64,000 nucleotides of DNA from Bombilactobacillus thymidiniphilus. GTDB taxonomy: Bacteria; Bacillota; Bacilli; Lactobacillales; Lactobacillaceae. Numbering within the stretch: the first letter of the stretch is position 1; each line of letters starts with the position of its first letter. A program made the position numbers and the translations under genes. A model generated the notes under the pieces. The model saw nothing but the letters and a program-made list of their open reading frames with translations, was not told the origin of the DNA and searched no databases. The stretch spans positions 1,178,001-1,242,000 of the forward strand of contig NZ_CP093365.1 in the NCBI RefSeq assembly GCF_023380245.1, written 5' to 3'. This document shows, in pieces, positions 18,420 through 27,354 of this stretch.

Positions 18420-19286
18420 TTATTTTACTAATTGTAAAAAATCTGACGGAATAGACAAATTTATTTGGCGATAACTGGAACTAAAAGGTATTTGATAACG
18501 TAATTTATAAGCGTGCAAATATAAACGCGAGGCTGTTTGATTATTGTATAAAGGATCACCAATAATTGGTGCTTGAATTGCTTGTAAGTGAACACGAATT
18601 TGATGGGTACGTCCCGTTTGCAATTGTAATTGAAGTAGTGCTAAGTTTTGATTATGCTGCAGAATGCGATAATCAGTCAAAGCAGTTTGACCTTTAGGAT
18701 CAACACGGCGTTTGCGCGGATCGGTTAAGTCAGCCCCAATTTTGGCATTTATGTGTCCAGTTGTCGGTAAATCCGGCTTATATGGAGTAATTGCCACATA
18801 AGTACGTTGCAACTGCTTTTTGGCTAACTGACGCTCGATAATAGGAACGATTAGCGGATTTTTACCAATCATGATTAAACCACTAGTTAACATGTCCAGA
18901 CGATGCAACATCAAGGGACTGGTTGGTAGATAGCTTGTTAATTGATTAAATAAAGTATTTTTTTCTTTCGGAGAATTGGGGTGCGTTTTAAGACCAGCAG
19001 GTTTGTTGACGATCAATAAATCGGCATCTTCATAAACAACCTTAAAATCATGTTTTGGATTAGCTAAATAGACTTGTGGTTTAATATTAGTTTGTAAGTG
19101 CAGCTGAATTTGATCACCAGCTAAAATAGTTTGATTAAAATAACGATATTGACCGTTTACTAAAATTCCGTGTTGAATTCGTAATTCATGCTGCCATTTT
19201 CGTGGGATGCACCAGGTATTTAATAATTGACGGACTGTCAAACCAGAAAAAGCAGGTTCTACATTCAATTGACGTTCTAAAAGCAA
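18420..19286 (-). CDS. RluA/RluD family pseudouridine synthase
   Basis: Converts uridines to pseudouridine in rRNA or tRNA. The catalytic motif HRLDMLTSGL (about 128-137) contains the essential Asp, and the family blocks KPAGLKTHP (about 95-103) and LQTGRTHQIRVHL (about 220-232) are present. An N-terminal S4-like segment with DQIQLH-type ending precedes the catalytic domain. The start is TTG at 19286, supported by AGGAG 7 bases upstream; no ATG is suitably placed. Length 288 is usual for RluD-like Firmicute proteins. The target site cannot be assigned from sequence alone. It is monocistronic and divergent from the pbp2A gene. Confidence 0.92.
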   Translation of the reverse strand: MLLERQLNVEPAFSGLTVRQLLNTWCIPRKWQHELRIQHGILVNGQYRYFNQTILAGDQIQLHLQTNIKPQVYLANPKHDFKVVYEDADLLIVNKPAGLKTHPNSPKEKNTLFNQLTSYLPTSPLMLHRLDMLTSGLIMIGKNPLIVPIIERQLAKKQLQRTYVAITPYKPDLPTTGHINAKIGADLTDPRKRRVDPKGQTALTDYRILQHNQNLALLQLQLQTGRTHQIRVHLQAIQAPIIGDPLYNNQTASRLYLHAYKLRYQIPFSSSYRQINLSIPSDFLQLVK

Positions 19287-19333
19287 TTAAGTCTCCTATC
19301 TAGCTATGGTAAAATAAGCGTTGAGGTAAATTT

Positions 19334-21445
19334 ATGAAACATAATGAAAAATTTGATTGGAGCGCTTGGCTACATCAAAAAGCAACAGCCATGGGGCAAG
19401 CACTTTTTTATTGGATTAAAAGATTTCACCTATTCAGATGGCTCGTGCTTATTTTTCTAACTATTTTTTTGTTTTTTAGTGGATATCTGACTTTTAAGGC
19501 CAAAACGGCAAGCGTTGGCAATCTAAAAGCCACTTTGCAGACTAATACAGTGATTTTAGATAAGAACAATCAAAAAGCGGGTTCGCTCTATTCTCAAAAA
19601 GGTTCTTATGTAAATTTAGATCATATTTCGGTTAATATGCAAAATGCGGTCATTTCCACGGAAGATCGGACTTTTTGGACGAATCACGGCTTCAGTATTA
19701 AAGGGTATGCGCGTTCTTTAGTTGGTTTAATATTACACCATCAAATTACTGGTGGTGGTAGTACTTTGACGCAGCAGTTAGCCAAAAATGCTTTGCTATC
19801 GCAAAAACAGACCTTTACACGTAAAGCTGAAGAGTTTTTCTTAGCGGTGGAAATTAATCGCGTTTACAGCAAAAAAGATATCTTATCCATGTATTTGAAT
19901 AACGCGTATTTTGGTAATGGTGTGTGGGGCGTGCAAGATGCTTCTAAAAAGTATTTTGATCAAAATGCAGCAGATTTGACACCGGCACAAGCAGCTACTT
20001 TGACTGCCATGTTGCGCAATCCTAGCTTTTACGATCCTTATCGCAATCCTGATAACTCTAAATCGCGACGCAATTTGATTTTGCAGATGATGCAATCAAA
20101 TAATAAACTAACAGCTAGCCAAGCTAAAGGTGAAAAGCAAGAGTCCTTGCAACTGACTGATGGTTATCAGAGACAAAATGGCTATCGTTATCCGTCTTAT
20201 TTTGATGCAGTAATTTCTGAGGCAGAAAGTCGCTATCATTTAAGTGAATCAGATATTTTAAATAAAGGCTACACTATTTATACAACCTTAGATACGCAAA
20301 TGCAGCAAAAAATGCAAGACAGCTTTGATAATGATCAACTATTTCCTCAAGATGCTGTAGACACCACGCCTGTACAAGGAGCTTCCATTGCTATTGATCC
20401 TAACACTGGAGGGGTTAGTGCGGTGGTTGGTGGACGTGGCCGTCAGCATGTTTTTCGGGCTTTAAATCGCGCTACGCAGATGAAGCGCCAACCGGGATCG
20501 ACTATTAAACCATTGGCAGTATATACGCCGGCAATTGAAAATGGCTACAAAATCGATTCACAATTGCCTGATCAAGTGACTAGTTTTGGTAAGGATCATT
20601 ATACACCGACGAATGCCGATGGCTCTTATGCTAACGAAATACCATTATATCAAGCTTTAAGCAATAGTGAAAATGTTCCTGCGGTAGCTTTATTGGATAA
20701 AATCGGTGTCAATAAAGGTGTAGCTTCTGTGGAGAATTTTGGCATTCAAGTGCCAAAATCCGATCATAATTTAGCATTAGCATTGGGTGGTTTGCAAACT
20801 GGTGTGACTCCATATCAAATGGCACGTGCCTATACTGCCTTTGCTAATCAAGGTAAATTAGCTAATACGCACTTCATTACTAAAATTGTCGATGCGACTG
20901 GAGCAGTTATCGCTCAAAATAGTGACCAAACTTCCCGTCCAATTATTAGCAAATCAACAGCGCAAACGATGACTAGTTTGATGCTTGGTGTATTCAATGA
21001 AGGTACTGGGCAAAATGCTAAACCGTATGGTTATAAAGTGGCTGGTAAAACGGGAAGCACTGAAGTTCCGCAAAGTTACAGCGCCAAAGGTACCAAAGAT
21101 CAATGGATTGTTGGTTATACACCAGATATAGTGGTGGCAACGTGGGTTGGTTTTGATAAAACGGATAAAAATCATTTTATGCAAGAAAATAGTGAGCAAG
21201 GGGTTGCTCCTTTGTTTAGATCTGAGATGAATGGTATTTTGCCACAAACCAAGCAAACAACTTTTGAAACTGACGATGCTTCGACGATTATTAATCGGCA
21301 AAAGCATAATACTTCTAAGGACTGGAAAGACGATTTAGAATCGGGCTTTAAAAATACGGTTGATAATACAATAAATAAGTTTGATGATGCCCGCCAAAAT
21401 GTTGGTCAATGGTATAATCAAGTGAAGGGTTTTTTTAGTCATTAA
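19334..21445 (+). CDS. pbp2A: Bifunctional class A penicillin-binding protein (PBP2A/PBP1A family)
   Basis: Membrane-anchored peptidoglycan polymerase and crosslinker. A short cytoplasmic tail and one transmembrane helix (about 34-54) lead into a glycosyltransferase domain with STEDRTFWTNHG (catalytic Glu near 109) and GGGSTLTQQLAKN (about 138-150). The transpeptidase domain has the active-site SxxK motif as STIK near 394, SEN in place of SxN near 448, and KTGST near 573. The C-terminal tail after about 650 is hydrophilic. Length 703 is normal. It sits upstream of yheA and yhaM, an order common in lactobacilli. The pbp2A symbol is by family and context. Confidence 0.93.
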   Translation: MKHNEKFDWSAWLHQKATAMGQALFYWIKRFHLFRWLVLIFLTIFLFFSGYLTFKAKTASVGNLKATLQTNTVILDKNNQKAGSLYSQKGSYVNLDHISVNMQNAVISTEDRTFWTNHGFSIKGYARSLVGLILHHQITGGGSTLTQQLAKNALLSQKQTFTRKAEEFFLAVEINRVYSKKDILSMYLNNAYFGNGVWGVQDASKKYFDQNAADLTPAQAATLTAMLRNPSFYDPYRNPDNSKSRRNLILQMMQSNNKLTASQAKGEKQESLQLTDGYQRQNGYRYPSYFDAVISEAESRYHLSESDILNKGYTIYTTLDTQMQQKMQDSFDNDQLFPQDAVDTTPVQGASIAIDPNTGGVSAVVGGRGRQHVFRALNRATQMKRQPGSTIKPLAVYTPAIENGYKIDSQLPDQVTSFGKDHYTPTNADGSYANEIPLYQALSNSENVPAVALLDKIGVNKGVASVENFGIQVPKSDHNLALALGGLQTGVTPYQMARAYTAFANQGKLANTHFITKIVDATGAVIAQNSDQTSRPIISKSTAQTMTSLMLGVFNEGTGQNAKPYGYKVAGKTGSTEVPQSYSAKGTKDQWIVGYTPDIVVATWVGFDKTDKNHFMQENSEQGVAPLFRSEMNGILPQTKQTTFETDDASTIINRQKHNTSKDWKDDLESGFKNTVDNTINKFDDARQNVGQWYNQVKGFFSH

Positions 21446-21463
21446 TTAAGGAGAGAACATTAA

Positions 21464-21805
21464 ATGGTCAATGTATATGATACTGCTAATCAATTAGAGA
21501 AAGATTTGCGTCAATCTGAAGAGGTTTTGGGCTTACAAGGGGCTTTTGCCAAAATGAAGGCTGATCCAATGGCTTATAAATTATTTCAACAGATGCAGCA
21601 AATGCAAGAACAATTGCAGCAAAAACAAGCTAGTAATCAAGAAATTAGCGATGATGAAATTAAGCAATTACAAGAGTTATCTGGTAAATTAGCTAAGTTT
21701 GATTCTGTACAAAACTTAATGGAACAAGAACGAAAAATCAATGCCATGATGGAAGAATTGAATAAGATTATTTCTAAACCTATTGCTGATGTTTATAATA
21801 GCTAG
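21464..21805 (+). CDS. YlbF/YmcA family protein (YheA-like)
   Basis: A 113-residue, all-helical, Gln- and Glu-rich protein of the YlbF/YmcA (DUF964) family. The central segment FQQMQQMQEQLQQKQ is likely a long helix. In Bacillus the YlbF-YmcA-YaaT complex modulates RNase Y and phosphorelay output; the role of the YheA-type member is not defined. GGAGAG lies about 9 bases before the ATG, and the gene follows pbp2A by 18 bases, so they are likely cotranscribed. A terminator follows. Confidence 0.88.
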   Translation: MVNVYDTANQLEKDLRQSEEVLGLQGAFAKMKADPMAYKLFQQMQQMQEQLQQKQASNQEISDDEIKQLQELSGKLAKFDSVQNLMEQERKINAMMEELNKIISKPIADVYNS

Positions 21806-21811
21806 AAATTG

Positions 21812-21842
21812 AATCGGTACTGTTTACAGTATCGATTTTTTA
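21812..21842 (+). terminator. Terminator after the yheA-like gene
   Basis: AATCGGTACTG pairs with CAGTATCGATT (one G-T pair) around TTTA, followed by a T run. Confidence 0.8.
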
Positions 21843-21866
21843 GTACCATAATAAAAATGGAGGTGT

Positions 21867-22823
21867 ATGATGACGCAAAAAATAGCGGAATTAAAAGTTA
21901 ATGATAGTTTTGAATTGCCAGTTTTAATTAAGCAAGCCGATGTTCGGCTAACTAAAAATGGTAAACAGTTTTTAGCTTTAGTTTTTACAGATGATACGGG
22001 AACCATCAATGGAAAATATTGGGATGCTTCCGCCACTGATGTAGAAATGTTTCAAACAGGTAAAATTGTCCTGCTAAGCGGCAAATGTGAATTGTACAAT
22101 CAAGTTATGCAAGTTAAAATTACTAGTTTGAAGCTAGCAGAGAATGATCAATATTCAATTACGCAATTCATGCCACATGCTCCTATTAGCAAGCAACAAT
22201 TACAAGAAAAAATTAATGATTTGGTTTTACGTATTACTAAACCACATTGGAATCGCGTAGTACGTTATTTATTACAAAAACATCAAATAACTTTTTTTGA
22301 TTTTCCCGCTGCCAAGTCCAATCATCATGATTATGCTGGTGGATTGGCATTTCATACTATCAGCATTGCTCATTTGGCATTAGCTGTTTGCAAGCAATAT
22401 CCTCAAATCAATGAAGCATTGTTAATTGCTGGAGTGCTATTGCATGATTTAGGCAAAACTAGTGAATTAAGTGGTTCTGTTGGTACCCAGTATACTTTGG
22501 CGGGAAATTTATTAGGTCATATCGTGATTATTGATGAAGAAATTGTTGCAGCTTGCACACAACTTAAAATTGATGCACAAGCTGAAGATATGTTGCTCTT
22601 GCGTCATTTGATTATTGCTCATCATGGTTTAAATGAATATGGTTCACCTAAGCGTCCACAACTATTGGAAGCAGATGTTTTACATCAATTAGATGAATTA
22701 GATGCTTCAATTAATATGATTAGCAAAGCGACTGCTAAAACGGCATCAGGTAATTTCAGTGAACCAGTTTTTGGTTTGGATAAACGCCGATTTTATGTTT
22801 CTAGTGATGATGATGTTATGTAA
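21867..22823 (+). CDS. yhaM: 3'-5' exoribonuclease YhaM
   Basis: Firmicute 3'-5' exoribonuclease involved in mRNA 3'-end trimming and decay. An OB-fold nucleic-acid-binding domain occupies about residues 10-95, and an HD domain about 160-280, with the metal-binding HD pair in VLLHDLGKTSEL near 190 and further His residues around IIAHHGLNEYG near 250. Length 318 is typical. GGAGGTG lies about 6 bases before the ATG pair at 21867/21870. The neighbours (pbp2A-yheA upstream, convergent prsA-yhaH-hit and ecsAB beyond) match the order in other lactobacilli. Confidence 0.94.
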   Translation: MMTQKIAELKVNDSFELPVLIKQADVRLTKNGKQFLALVFTDDTGTINGKYWDASATDVEMFQTGKIVLLSGKCELYNQVMQVKITSLKLAENDQYSITQFMPHAPISKQQLQEKINDLVLRITKPHWNRVVRYLLQKHQITFFDFPAAKSNHHDYAGGLAFHTISIAHLALAVCKQYPQINEALLIAGVLLHDLGKTSELSGSVGTQYTLAGNLLGHIVIIDEEIVAACTQLKIDAQAEDMLLLRHLIIAHHGLNEYGSPKRPQLLEADVLHQLDELDASINMISKATAKTASGNFSEPVFGLDKRRFYVSSDDDVM

Positions 22824-22824
22824 T

Positions 22825-22856
22825 AAAAAAAGACTACTTAAACAGTAGTCTTTTTT
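22825..22856. terminator. Bidirectional terminator between yhaM and prsA
   Basis: AAAAAAGACTACT pairs with AGTAGTCTTTTTT in full; usable by both converging genes. Confidence 0.92.
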
Positions 22857-22861
22857 GTTGT

Positions 22862-23791
22862 CTATTGACCAGAACCTTGTTGTTGAGTAGAAGCATTACT
22901 ATTAGATTTATTGTTAGATAAGAATCCGGATAGCACATTCTTCAAATCATTGTCTTTAATAGAAATGTCTGAACGCTTCAAAATCTTAGAAATAACTTTT
23001 TGCATTGTTACAGAATCATTCATACGAGCATCGTAAATTTGATTCTTCAATTGTTGTTCATGTTGTTTCATTGTTCCCTTAGCAGGACGTTTGTCCATCT
23101 TAATGATATGGTAACCATAAGAAGACTTGACAGGTTCTTTAGTGTACTCGCCTTGTTTCAACTTAAGAGCAGCCTTTTTGAAGTTAGCATCTAAAGAAGT
23201 ATCATCATTGTTAAATGCAGGCAATTTTCCACCCTTATTTTTGGTTCCGCTATCGGTAGAATACTTCTTAGCTAATTTGTCAAAGTTTGCACCGTTGTTT
23301 AATTGATCAATAACTTGGTTAGCAGTATCTTTGTCTTTAACTAAGATATGTTGAGCAGTTACTTTAGGTGTATACTTCTTCCACTGTTTCTTTAATTGAG
23401 CATTGGAAACGGAGGTTTCTTTGCGGATTGCAACCTTAGTTAACAATTGAGTCCGAATGGTGTCTTTGAAATCAGAAGCATCCATTCCGTTTTGTTGCAA
23501 TAATGTATTGAATTGGGAACCGTATTGCTTCTTGTAGTTGTTGTATTCCTTGTTAACTTGCTTATCACTAACATCATCACCGTATTGGGATTTTAAAGCT
23601 TGGGCGATGACCATTTGTTGTAACTGTTGTTGACCAGCTTGGGACTTCTTCATCTTTTGATAAAGTTGTTCTTGCGTGATTTTGCCACCCTTCATAGTCA
23701 CAACGGCTTTATTACCAGAACACCCAGCAACTAAACTGACTGATAATAAAGCGGTTAAAGTCAGGACAAACTTGCTAAATTTTTTTGACAT
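22862..23791 (-). CDS. prsA: Foldase lipoprotein PrsA (parvulin-type peptidyl-prolyl isomerase)
   Basis: Extracytoplasmic chaperone that helps secreted proteins fold at the membrane-wall interface. A lipoprotein signal peptide ends in the lipobox LVAGC with lipidated Cys24. A central parvulin domain (about 135-235) includes VTAQHILVKDKDTA and SSYGYHIIKMDKRP-like blocks. Flanking helical N- and C-terminal parts are rich in Gln and Lys. Length 309 is normal. It is convergent with yhaM and shares a terminator. A 7-bp-arm inverted repeat lies in its upstream region near 23846-23863. Confidence 0.95.
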   Translation of the reverse strand: MSKKFSKFVLTLTALLSVSLVAGCSGNKAVVTMKGGKITQEQLYQKMKKSQAGQQQLQQMVIAQALKSQYGDDVSDKQVNKEYNNYKKQYGSQFNTLLQQNGMDASDFKDTIRTQLLTKVAIRKETSVSNAQLKKQWKKYTPKVTAQHILVKDKDTANQVIDQLNNGANFDKLAKKYSTDSGTKNKGGKLPAFNNDDTSLDANFKKAALKLKQGEYTKEPVKSSYGYHIIKMDKRPAKGTMKQHEQQLKNQIYDARMNDSVTMQKVISKILKRSDISIKDNDLKNVLSGFLSNNKSNSNASTQQQGSGQ

Positions 23792-23845
23792 AATTACTTA
23801 CACATCCAATCTATTCTATCTTAAATCTAGATAACATTATCAACG

Positions 23846-23863
23846 ATAACATACATATGTTAT
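23846..23863. promoter_or_regulatory. Inverted repeat upstream of prsA
   Basis: ATAACAT and ATGTTAT separated by ACAT, about 55-72 bases upstream of the prsA start, next to a possible -10 (GATAAT) on the minus strand. A regulator site is possible; no regulator is identified, and AT-rich DNA makes such symmetry less striking. Confidence 0.35.
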
Positions 23864-23905
23864 TTTTAACATGCTAATAAGTCAAATCTAGTAAAAATTT
23901 AATAT

Positions 23906-24175
23906 TTATAAAGGTAATTTTTCTTTTAAATCACTGGCTTGAGTTTTAATATTTTGCACATCAGCCATAATGGGATCTTTTTGTTCATCAAGACTAGTCT
24001 TTAACTCAGTTAGTGTTGGAATTACATCTTCTTTAACTTCAGTTAATAAATCTGTAATTTGCCCCTTGAGTCTTGTTATTTTCTGAATTTTGGGAGCATT
24101 ACGCTTTAATAAAAAAATCCCCCCGATAACGCTAGCGCTACCACTAATCAATCCTAATTTGAAACTGTGTTTCAT
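23906..24175 (-). CDS. Small YtxH/YhaH-like membrane-anchored protein
   Basis: An 89-residue protein with an N-terminal glycine/serine-rich hydrophobic helix (about 7-24, LGLISGSASVIGGIFLL) followed by a hydrophilic helical tail rich in Lys, Asp and Glu (about 30-89). This matches the layout of the YtxH-like/YhaH family, of unknown function. It sits 2 bases after the hit stop codon, so both are in one transcript. A YhaH-type gene between hit and prsA is common in Firmicutes, supporting the family call over the weak sequence signal. Confidence 0.75.
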   Translation of the reverse strand: MKHSFKLGLISGSASVIGGIFLLKRNAPKIQKITRLKGQITDLLTEVKEDVIPTLTELKTSLDEQKDPIMADVQNIKTQASDLKEKLPL

Positions 24176-24177
24176 TA

Positions 24178-24618
24178 TTAATCTCCTAACTTGCTTTGAA
24201 TTGCTTGCGCAATTTGCGTCAGCTTTTCATTATCATATTTATCAGTGTTGTCAGCCCATTTCATCAAAACCCCGTCTTGCTCGCTATACCGGGGAATCAG
24301 GTGAATGTGGGAATGTAACACCGTTTGATAAGCAATTTTACCATTATTAAGGCAAATATTCATCCCTTTAATTTGTGGATTGGAGTCGCGAATCGCGCGG
24401 GCAATTACTGGAACTCGGGCAAAAACTTGCCCCGCATATTCACTGTTATAGGCATAAATATCTGGCAAGTGTTTTTTTGGTATAACTAATACGTGTCCCG
24501 GATTAACTTGAGAAAGGTCTAAAAAAGCTTTGACAATTTCATCTTCAAAAATTGTATAACTTGGAATTTCATTAGCAATAATTTTACAAAAAATGCAATC
24601 ATTTGCTGTATTGGACAT
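24178..24618 (-). CDS. hit: HIT family nucleotide hydrolase
   Basis: Histidine-triad protein of 146 residues. The N-terminal DCIFCKIIANEIPSY (about 6-20), with two Cys, and the catalytic triad HSHIHLIPR (about 103-111) place it with bacterial Hit/HinT proteins that hydrolyse nucleoside phosphoramidates or dinucleotides. The physiological substrate is not known. It is divergent from ecsAB and upstream of the YhaH-like gene, as in Bacillus. A GGAGG ribosome binding site precedes the ATG. Confidence 0.94.
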   Translation of the reverse strand: MSNTANDCIFCKIIANEIPSYTIFEDEIVKAFLDLSQVNPGHVLVIPKKHLPDIYAYNSEYAGQVFARVPVIARAIRDSNPQIKGMNICLNNGKIAYQTVLHSHIHLIPRYSEQDGVLMKWADNTDKYDNEKLTQIAQAIQSKLGD

Positions 24619-24708
24619 AAAAATCCTCCTTTAATGTTAAAAAAAACTATACAAGACTGATTTAATGCTATCATAGTTACAAGTAAATTGGAGGAAGTAG
24701 GATAAATA

Positions 24709-25437
24709 ATGACCTTAAAAGTAGATAATTTAACTGGTGGATATGGGCGTTTACCAGTAATTAAAAATGAAAGTTTTACCGTTAAGGCAGGAGAAACAGT
24801 TGGTTTAATCGGCTTAAACGGCGCTGGTAAATCAACCACTATTAAGAATATTATCGGTTTACTGCAACCCCAAAGTGGCAGTATTACTATTGATGGATTG
24901 CGATTGAAAGATGATATTACCAAGTATCGTCAACAAATTGCCTATGTGCCAGAACTACCCGTGTTATATCCAGAATTGACTTTACGTGAGCATATCGAAG
25001 TTACAATGATGGCTTATGATCTGCCCAAAGAAGCTACTTGGCAGCAAGCTAATGAATTATTGAAGACTTTTCGTTTAGCGGACAAGTTGGACTGGTTTCC
25101 GATTAATTTTTCTAAAGGAATGAAACAAAAAGTTATGATTGTATGTGCTTTCATGACGACCGCTAAACTTTATATTATTGATGAACCCTTTACAGGACTG
25201 GACCCGCTAGCAGTTCGTGATCTATTAGCTTTAATCAAAGAAAAAAAATCACATGGTGCGGCAATTTTGATGTCCACGCATATTTTGGCTAATGCAGAGC
25301 AAAATGCTGATCGCTTTGTTTTGTTGAATCATGGGAAAGTGCGAGCTGAAGGCAGTTTAGATCAATTGAAAACTAAATTTGGCACGCAGGATGCTAATTT
25401 AGATGATTTATATGTGCAAATGTCACAGGAGGATTAA
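24709..25437 (+). CDS. ecsA: ABC transporter ATP-binding protein EcsA
   Basis: ATPase of the Ecs exporter, which in Bacillus and Staphylococcus affects secretion, processing of signal peptides by RasP and membrane lipid state. Seen: Walker A GLNGAGKST (35-43), signature FSKGMKQKVMI in place of LSGGQ near 137, Walker B LYIIDEPFTGLDP near 158, and H-loop STHIL. The LSGGQ variation is typical of EcsA. Length 242 is normal. The permease gene ecsB starts 5 bases later. GGAGGAAG lies upstream of the ATG, with further GG-rich sequence between. Confidence 0.94.
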   Translation: MTLKVDNLTGGYGRLPVIKNESFTVKAGETVGLIGLNGAGKSTTIKNIIGLLQPQSGSITIDGLRLKDDITKYRQQIAYVPELPVLYPELTLREHIEVTMMAYDLPKEATWQQANELLKTFRLADKLDWFPINFSKGMKQKVMIVCAFMTTAKLYIIDEPFTGLDPLAVRDLLALIKEKKSHGAAILMSTHILANAEQNADRFVLLNHGKVRAEGSLDQLKTKFGTQDANLDDLYVQMSQED

Positions 25438-25442
25438 TTTTA

Positions 25443-26654
25443 ATGAAAACATTGTGGCAAAAGCGACTCGGTCTCCATCTGAAACAACAAAGTAAATTTT
25501 TAAAACTAGTTTTTAATGAATATTTTATTATTGCGATTATTTTTATGTTAGGCGCTTTTGGATTTTGGTACTCCAAAGCACTAGATCACCTAGTTCCTAA
25601 TACATGGTGGGTCAGACCAGTAGGCATTATCGTGTTGACCATTGTGGTAATTTGCTTTCAAGCAGCGACATTACTACAACAAGCCGATGCTACTTTCTTA
25701 TTGCCCAAAGAAGTTCAATTACAGTCTTATCTAAAACGTTGTCGCAATTACAGCTTGATAATGCCCACAGCCACTGTGATTTTAATTGGTTTTTTTCTGA
25801 CGCCATTGTGGGCGCGCGGTGCCAATTGGACACCATGGAACGTAGCAGGTGTTACACTTGTTGCTGTAATTGATGTAGTGGCAGTAATCAATAATGAAAT
25901 CAGTGCGCTTTACAGCTGGAAAAACAATTTTAATTGGCGCTTGAGTGGTGCATTGCTAACATTAATATCCTTAATTATTGCGGTCTATTGGCAATTTTGC
26001 CTAGGACTATTAATAGCCGTTTTAGGTGTAGTTTTAAGTTTTTATTTGTTGCATAATGTTCAAGTTAAACAACCGCTCAATTGGTTGTATATGGTCAAAA
26101 AAGAAGAGCAGCGCAGTTATCGCTTGAAACGTTTTTATAATTTATTTACCGATGTGCCTGGCTTAATCAGCAAAGTTAAGCGCCGCCGCCTTTTGGACAC
26201 TTTTTTGCGCTTTATTAAAACTAAACAAGCTAATACGTATTTATATTTATTTGCACGCACATTTATTCGTAATACAGACTACAGTGGTCTATTTTTGCGC
26301 TTGACGATTATTGCAATGTTGCTCGCTTACGCAATTAATAACGTGGTGGTCATAACTATTGTGAGTGCACTGTTTATTTATTTGGTCGAATTTCAGTTGA
26401 TTCCGTTGTATAAAAATTATGACAATAATGTTTTGTTGCAAATTTATCCTGTGACTGTTGCGCAAAAAGATAATAGCTTAAAACAGCTGTTATGGCTAAT
26501 CTTGCTAATCCAATGGTTGTTAATTACGATTGTTTTGGTAATAATAAGAGGTGTTACTTTAGCGGCAGTAATTCCTAGTGGAATTAGTTTAGTCTTTTTA
26601 ATAGTATTATTAATGCTATATTTACCGCGTCAGTTGCAAAAATTAAATAATTAA
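25443..26654 (+). CDS. ecsB: ABC transporter permease EcsB
   Basis: Membrane partner of EcsA, 403 residues with about eight to ten hydrophobic helices, including pairs near 28-45, 58-78, 100-180 and a C-terminal cluster near 275-395. The family feature is the central cytoplasmic loop rich in Arg and Lys (about 210-255, with KVKRRRLLDTFLR). GGAGG precedes the ATG. Tight spacing with ecsA and the adjoining divergent hit gene support the assignment. Confidence 0.9.
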   Translation: MKTLWQKRLGLHLKQQSKFLKLVFNEYFIIAIIFMLGAFGFWYSKALDHLVPNTWWVRPVGIIVLTIVVICFQAATLLQQADATFLLPKEVQLQSYLKRCRNYSLIMPTATVILIGFFLTPLWARGANWTPWNVAGVTLVAVIDVVAVINNEISALYSWKNNFNWRLSGALLTLISLIIAVYWQFCLGLLIAVLGVVLSFYLLHNVQVKQPLNWLYMVKKEEQRSYRLKRFYNLFTDVPGLISKVKRRRLLDTFLRFIKTKQANTYLYLFARTFIRNTDYSGLFLRLTIIAMLLAYAINNVVVITIVSALFIYLVEFQLIPLYKNYDNNVLLQIYPVTVAQKDNSLKQLLWLILLIQWLLITIVLVIIRGVTLAAVIPSGISLVFLIVLLMLYLPRQLQKLNN

Positions 26655-26667
26655 GGAAATCGTTACT

Positions 26668-27306
26668 ATGCGTTTGCGAAACAAGCCTTGGGCACAAGAA
26701 TTAATCAAAAATAATGAACAATATATTTTAGTAGAACCGACAGCAATGGCGGGTAATTGGCAAAAGCGTTTTGCTAAGTCACAACCTTTAGAATTAGAAC
26801 TAGGTTCCGGTAAAGGCAAATTTATTTTAGAACAAGCAAAAAAACATCCTGAGAAAAACTTTATTGCTATGGAGTTGCAAACCATGGCTGCTGCAATGAT
26901 CTTAAAAAAGCAGTTAGCAGAAAAGTTGCCTAATTTACAGATTTTGGTAGCCAATGGACAAAACTTATTAGAATTATTTGCTGTGGACGAAATTAGTAAA
27001 ATGTATTTGAATTTTTCCGATCCGTGGCCTAAGACACGTCATGAAAAACGGCGTTTAACAGCACCTAATTTTCTGAAATTGTATCAACAAGTCTTGCAAG
27101 ATAATGGTCAATTGGAGTTCAAAACCGATAATCAAGGACTGTTTGAATATTCTTTGGTAAGTATGAGTAATTATGGCTTGCATTTTGAGCAGATTTCATT
27201 GAATCTGCATGCTAGCGTGTTGGCAGATGATAATGTGACAACAGAATATGAAGAAAAATTTGCACAAAAAGGACAGCCGATTTACTTTTTGACCTGTCGA
27301 TTCTAA
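26668..27306 (+). CDS. trmB: tRNA (guanine-N7-)-methyltransferase TrmB
   Basis: Methylates G46 in the variable loop of many tRNAs using S-adenosylmethionine. Seen: SAM-binding motif LELGSGKGKFI (about 43-53), acidic residue after motif II (FIAMELQ), and the family hallmark NFSDPWPKTRHEKRRL (about 114-129). The C-terminal FKTDNQGLFEYS block binds tRNA. Length 212 is normal. It follows ecsB by 13 bases with AAGGA as ribosome binding site, so it is probably cotranscribed; a strong hairpin ends the unit. Confidence 0.96.
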   Translation: MRLRNKPWAQELIKNNEQYILVEPTAMAGNWQKRFAKSQPLELELGSGKGKFILEQAKKHPEKNFIAMELQTMAAAMILKKQLAEKLPNLQILVANGQNLLELFAVDEISKMYLNFSDPWPKTRHEKRRLTAPNFLKLYQQVLQDNGQLEFKTDNQGLFEYSLVSMSNYGLHFEQISLNLHASVLADDNVTTEYEEKFAQKGQPIYFLTCRF

Positions 27307-27316
27307 AATTAAAGTC

Positions 27317-27350
27317 AAAAAAACAGTTAGTTTAAACTAACTGTTTTTTA
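27317..27350. terminator. Bidirectional terminator after trmB
   Basis: AAAAAACAGTTAGTTT and its exact inverted copy form an uninterrupted palindrome with A and T runs on either side, serving trmB and the minus-strand small gene. Confidence 0.92.
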
Positions 27351-27354
27351 AATG

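Noticed and set aside
20954-21307. A 117-codon minus-strand frame inside the penicillin-binding protein gene.
   Set aside because: It is antisense to conserved transpeptidase motifs and has no independent support.
24519-24923. A 134-codon open frame on the minus strand spanning the hit-ecsA gap.
   Set aside because: It overlaps two well-supported genes and has no family features or ribosome binding site; it is a frame shadow of ecsA.
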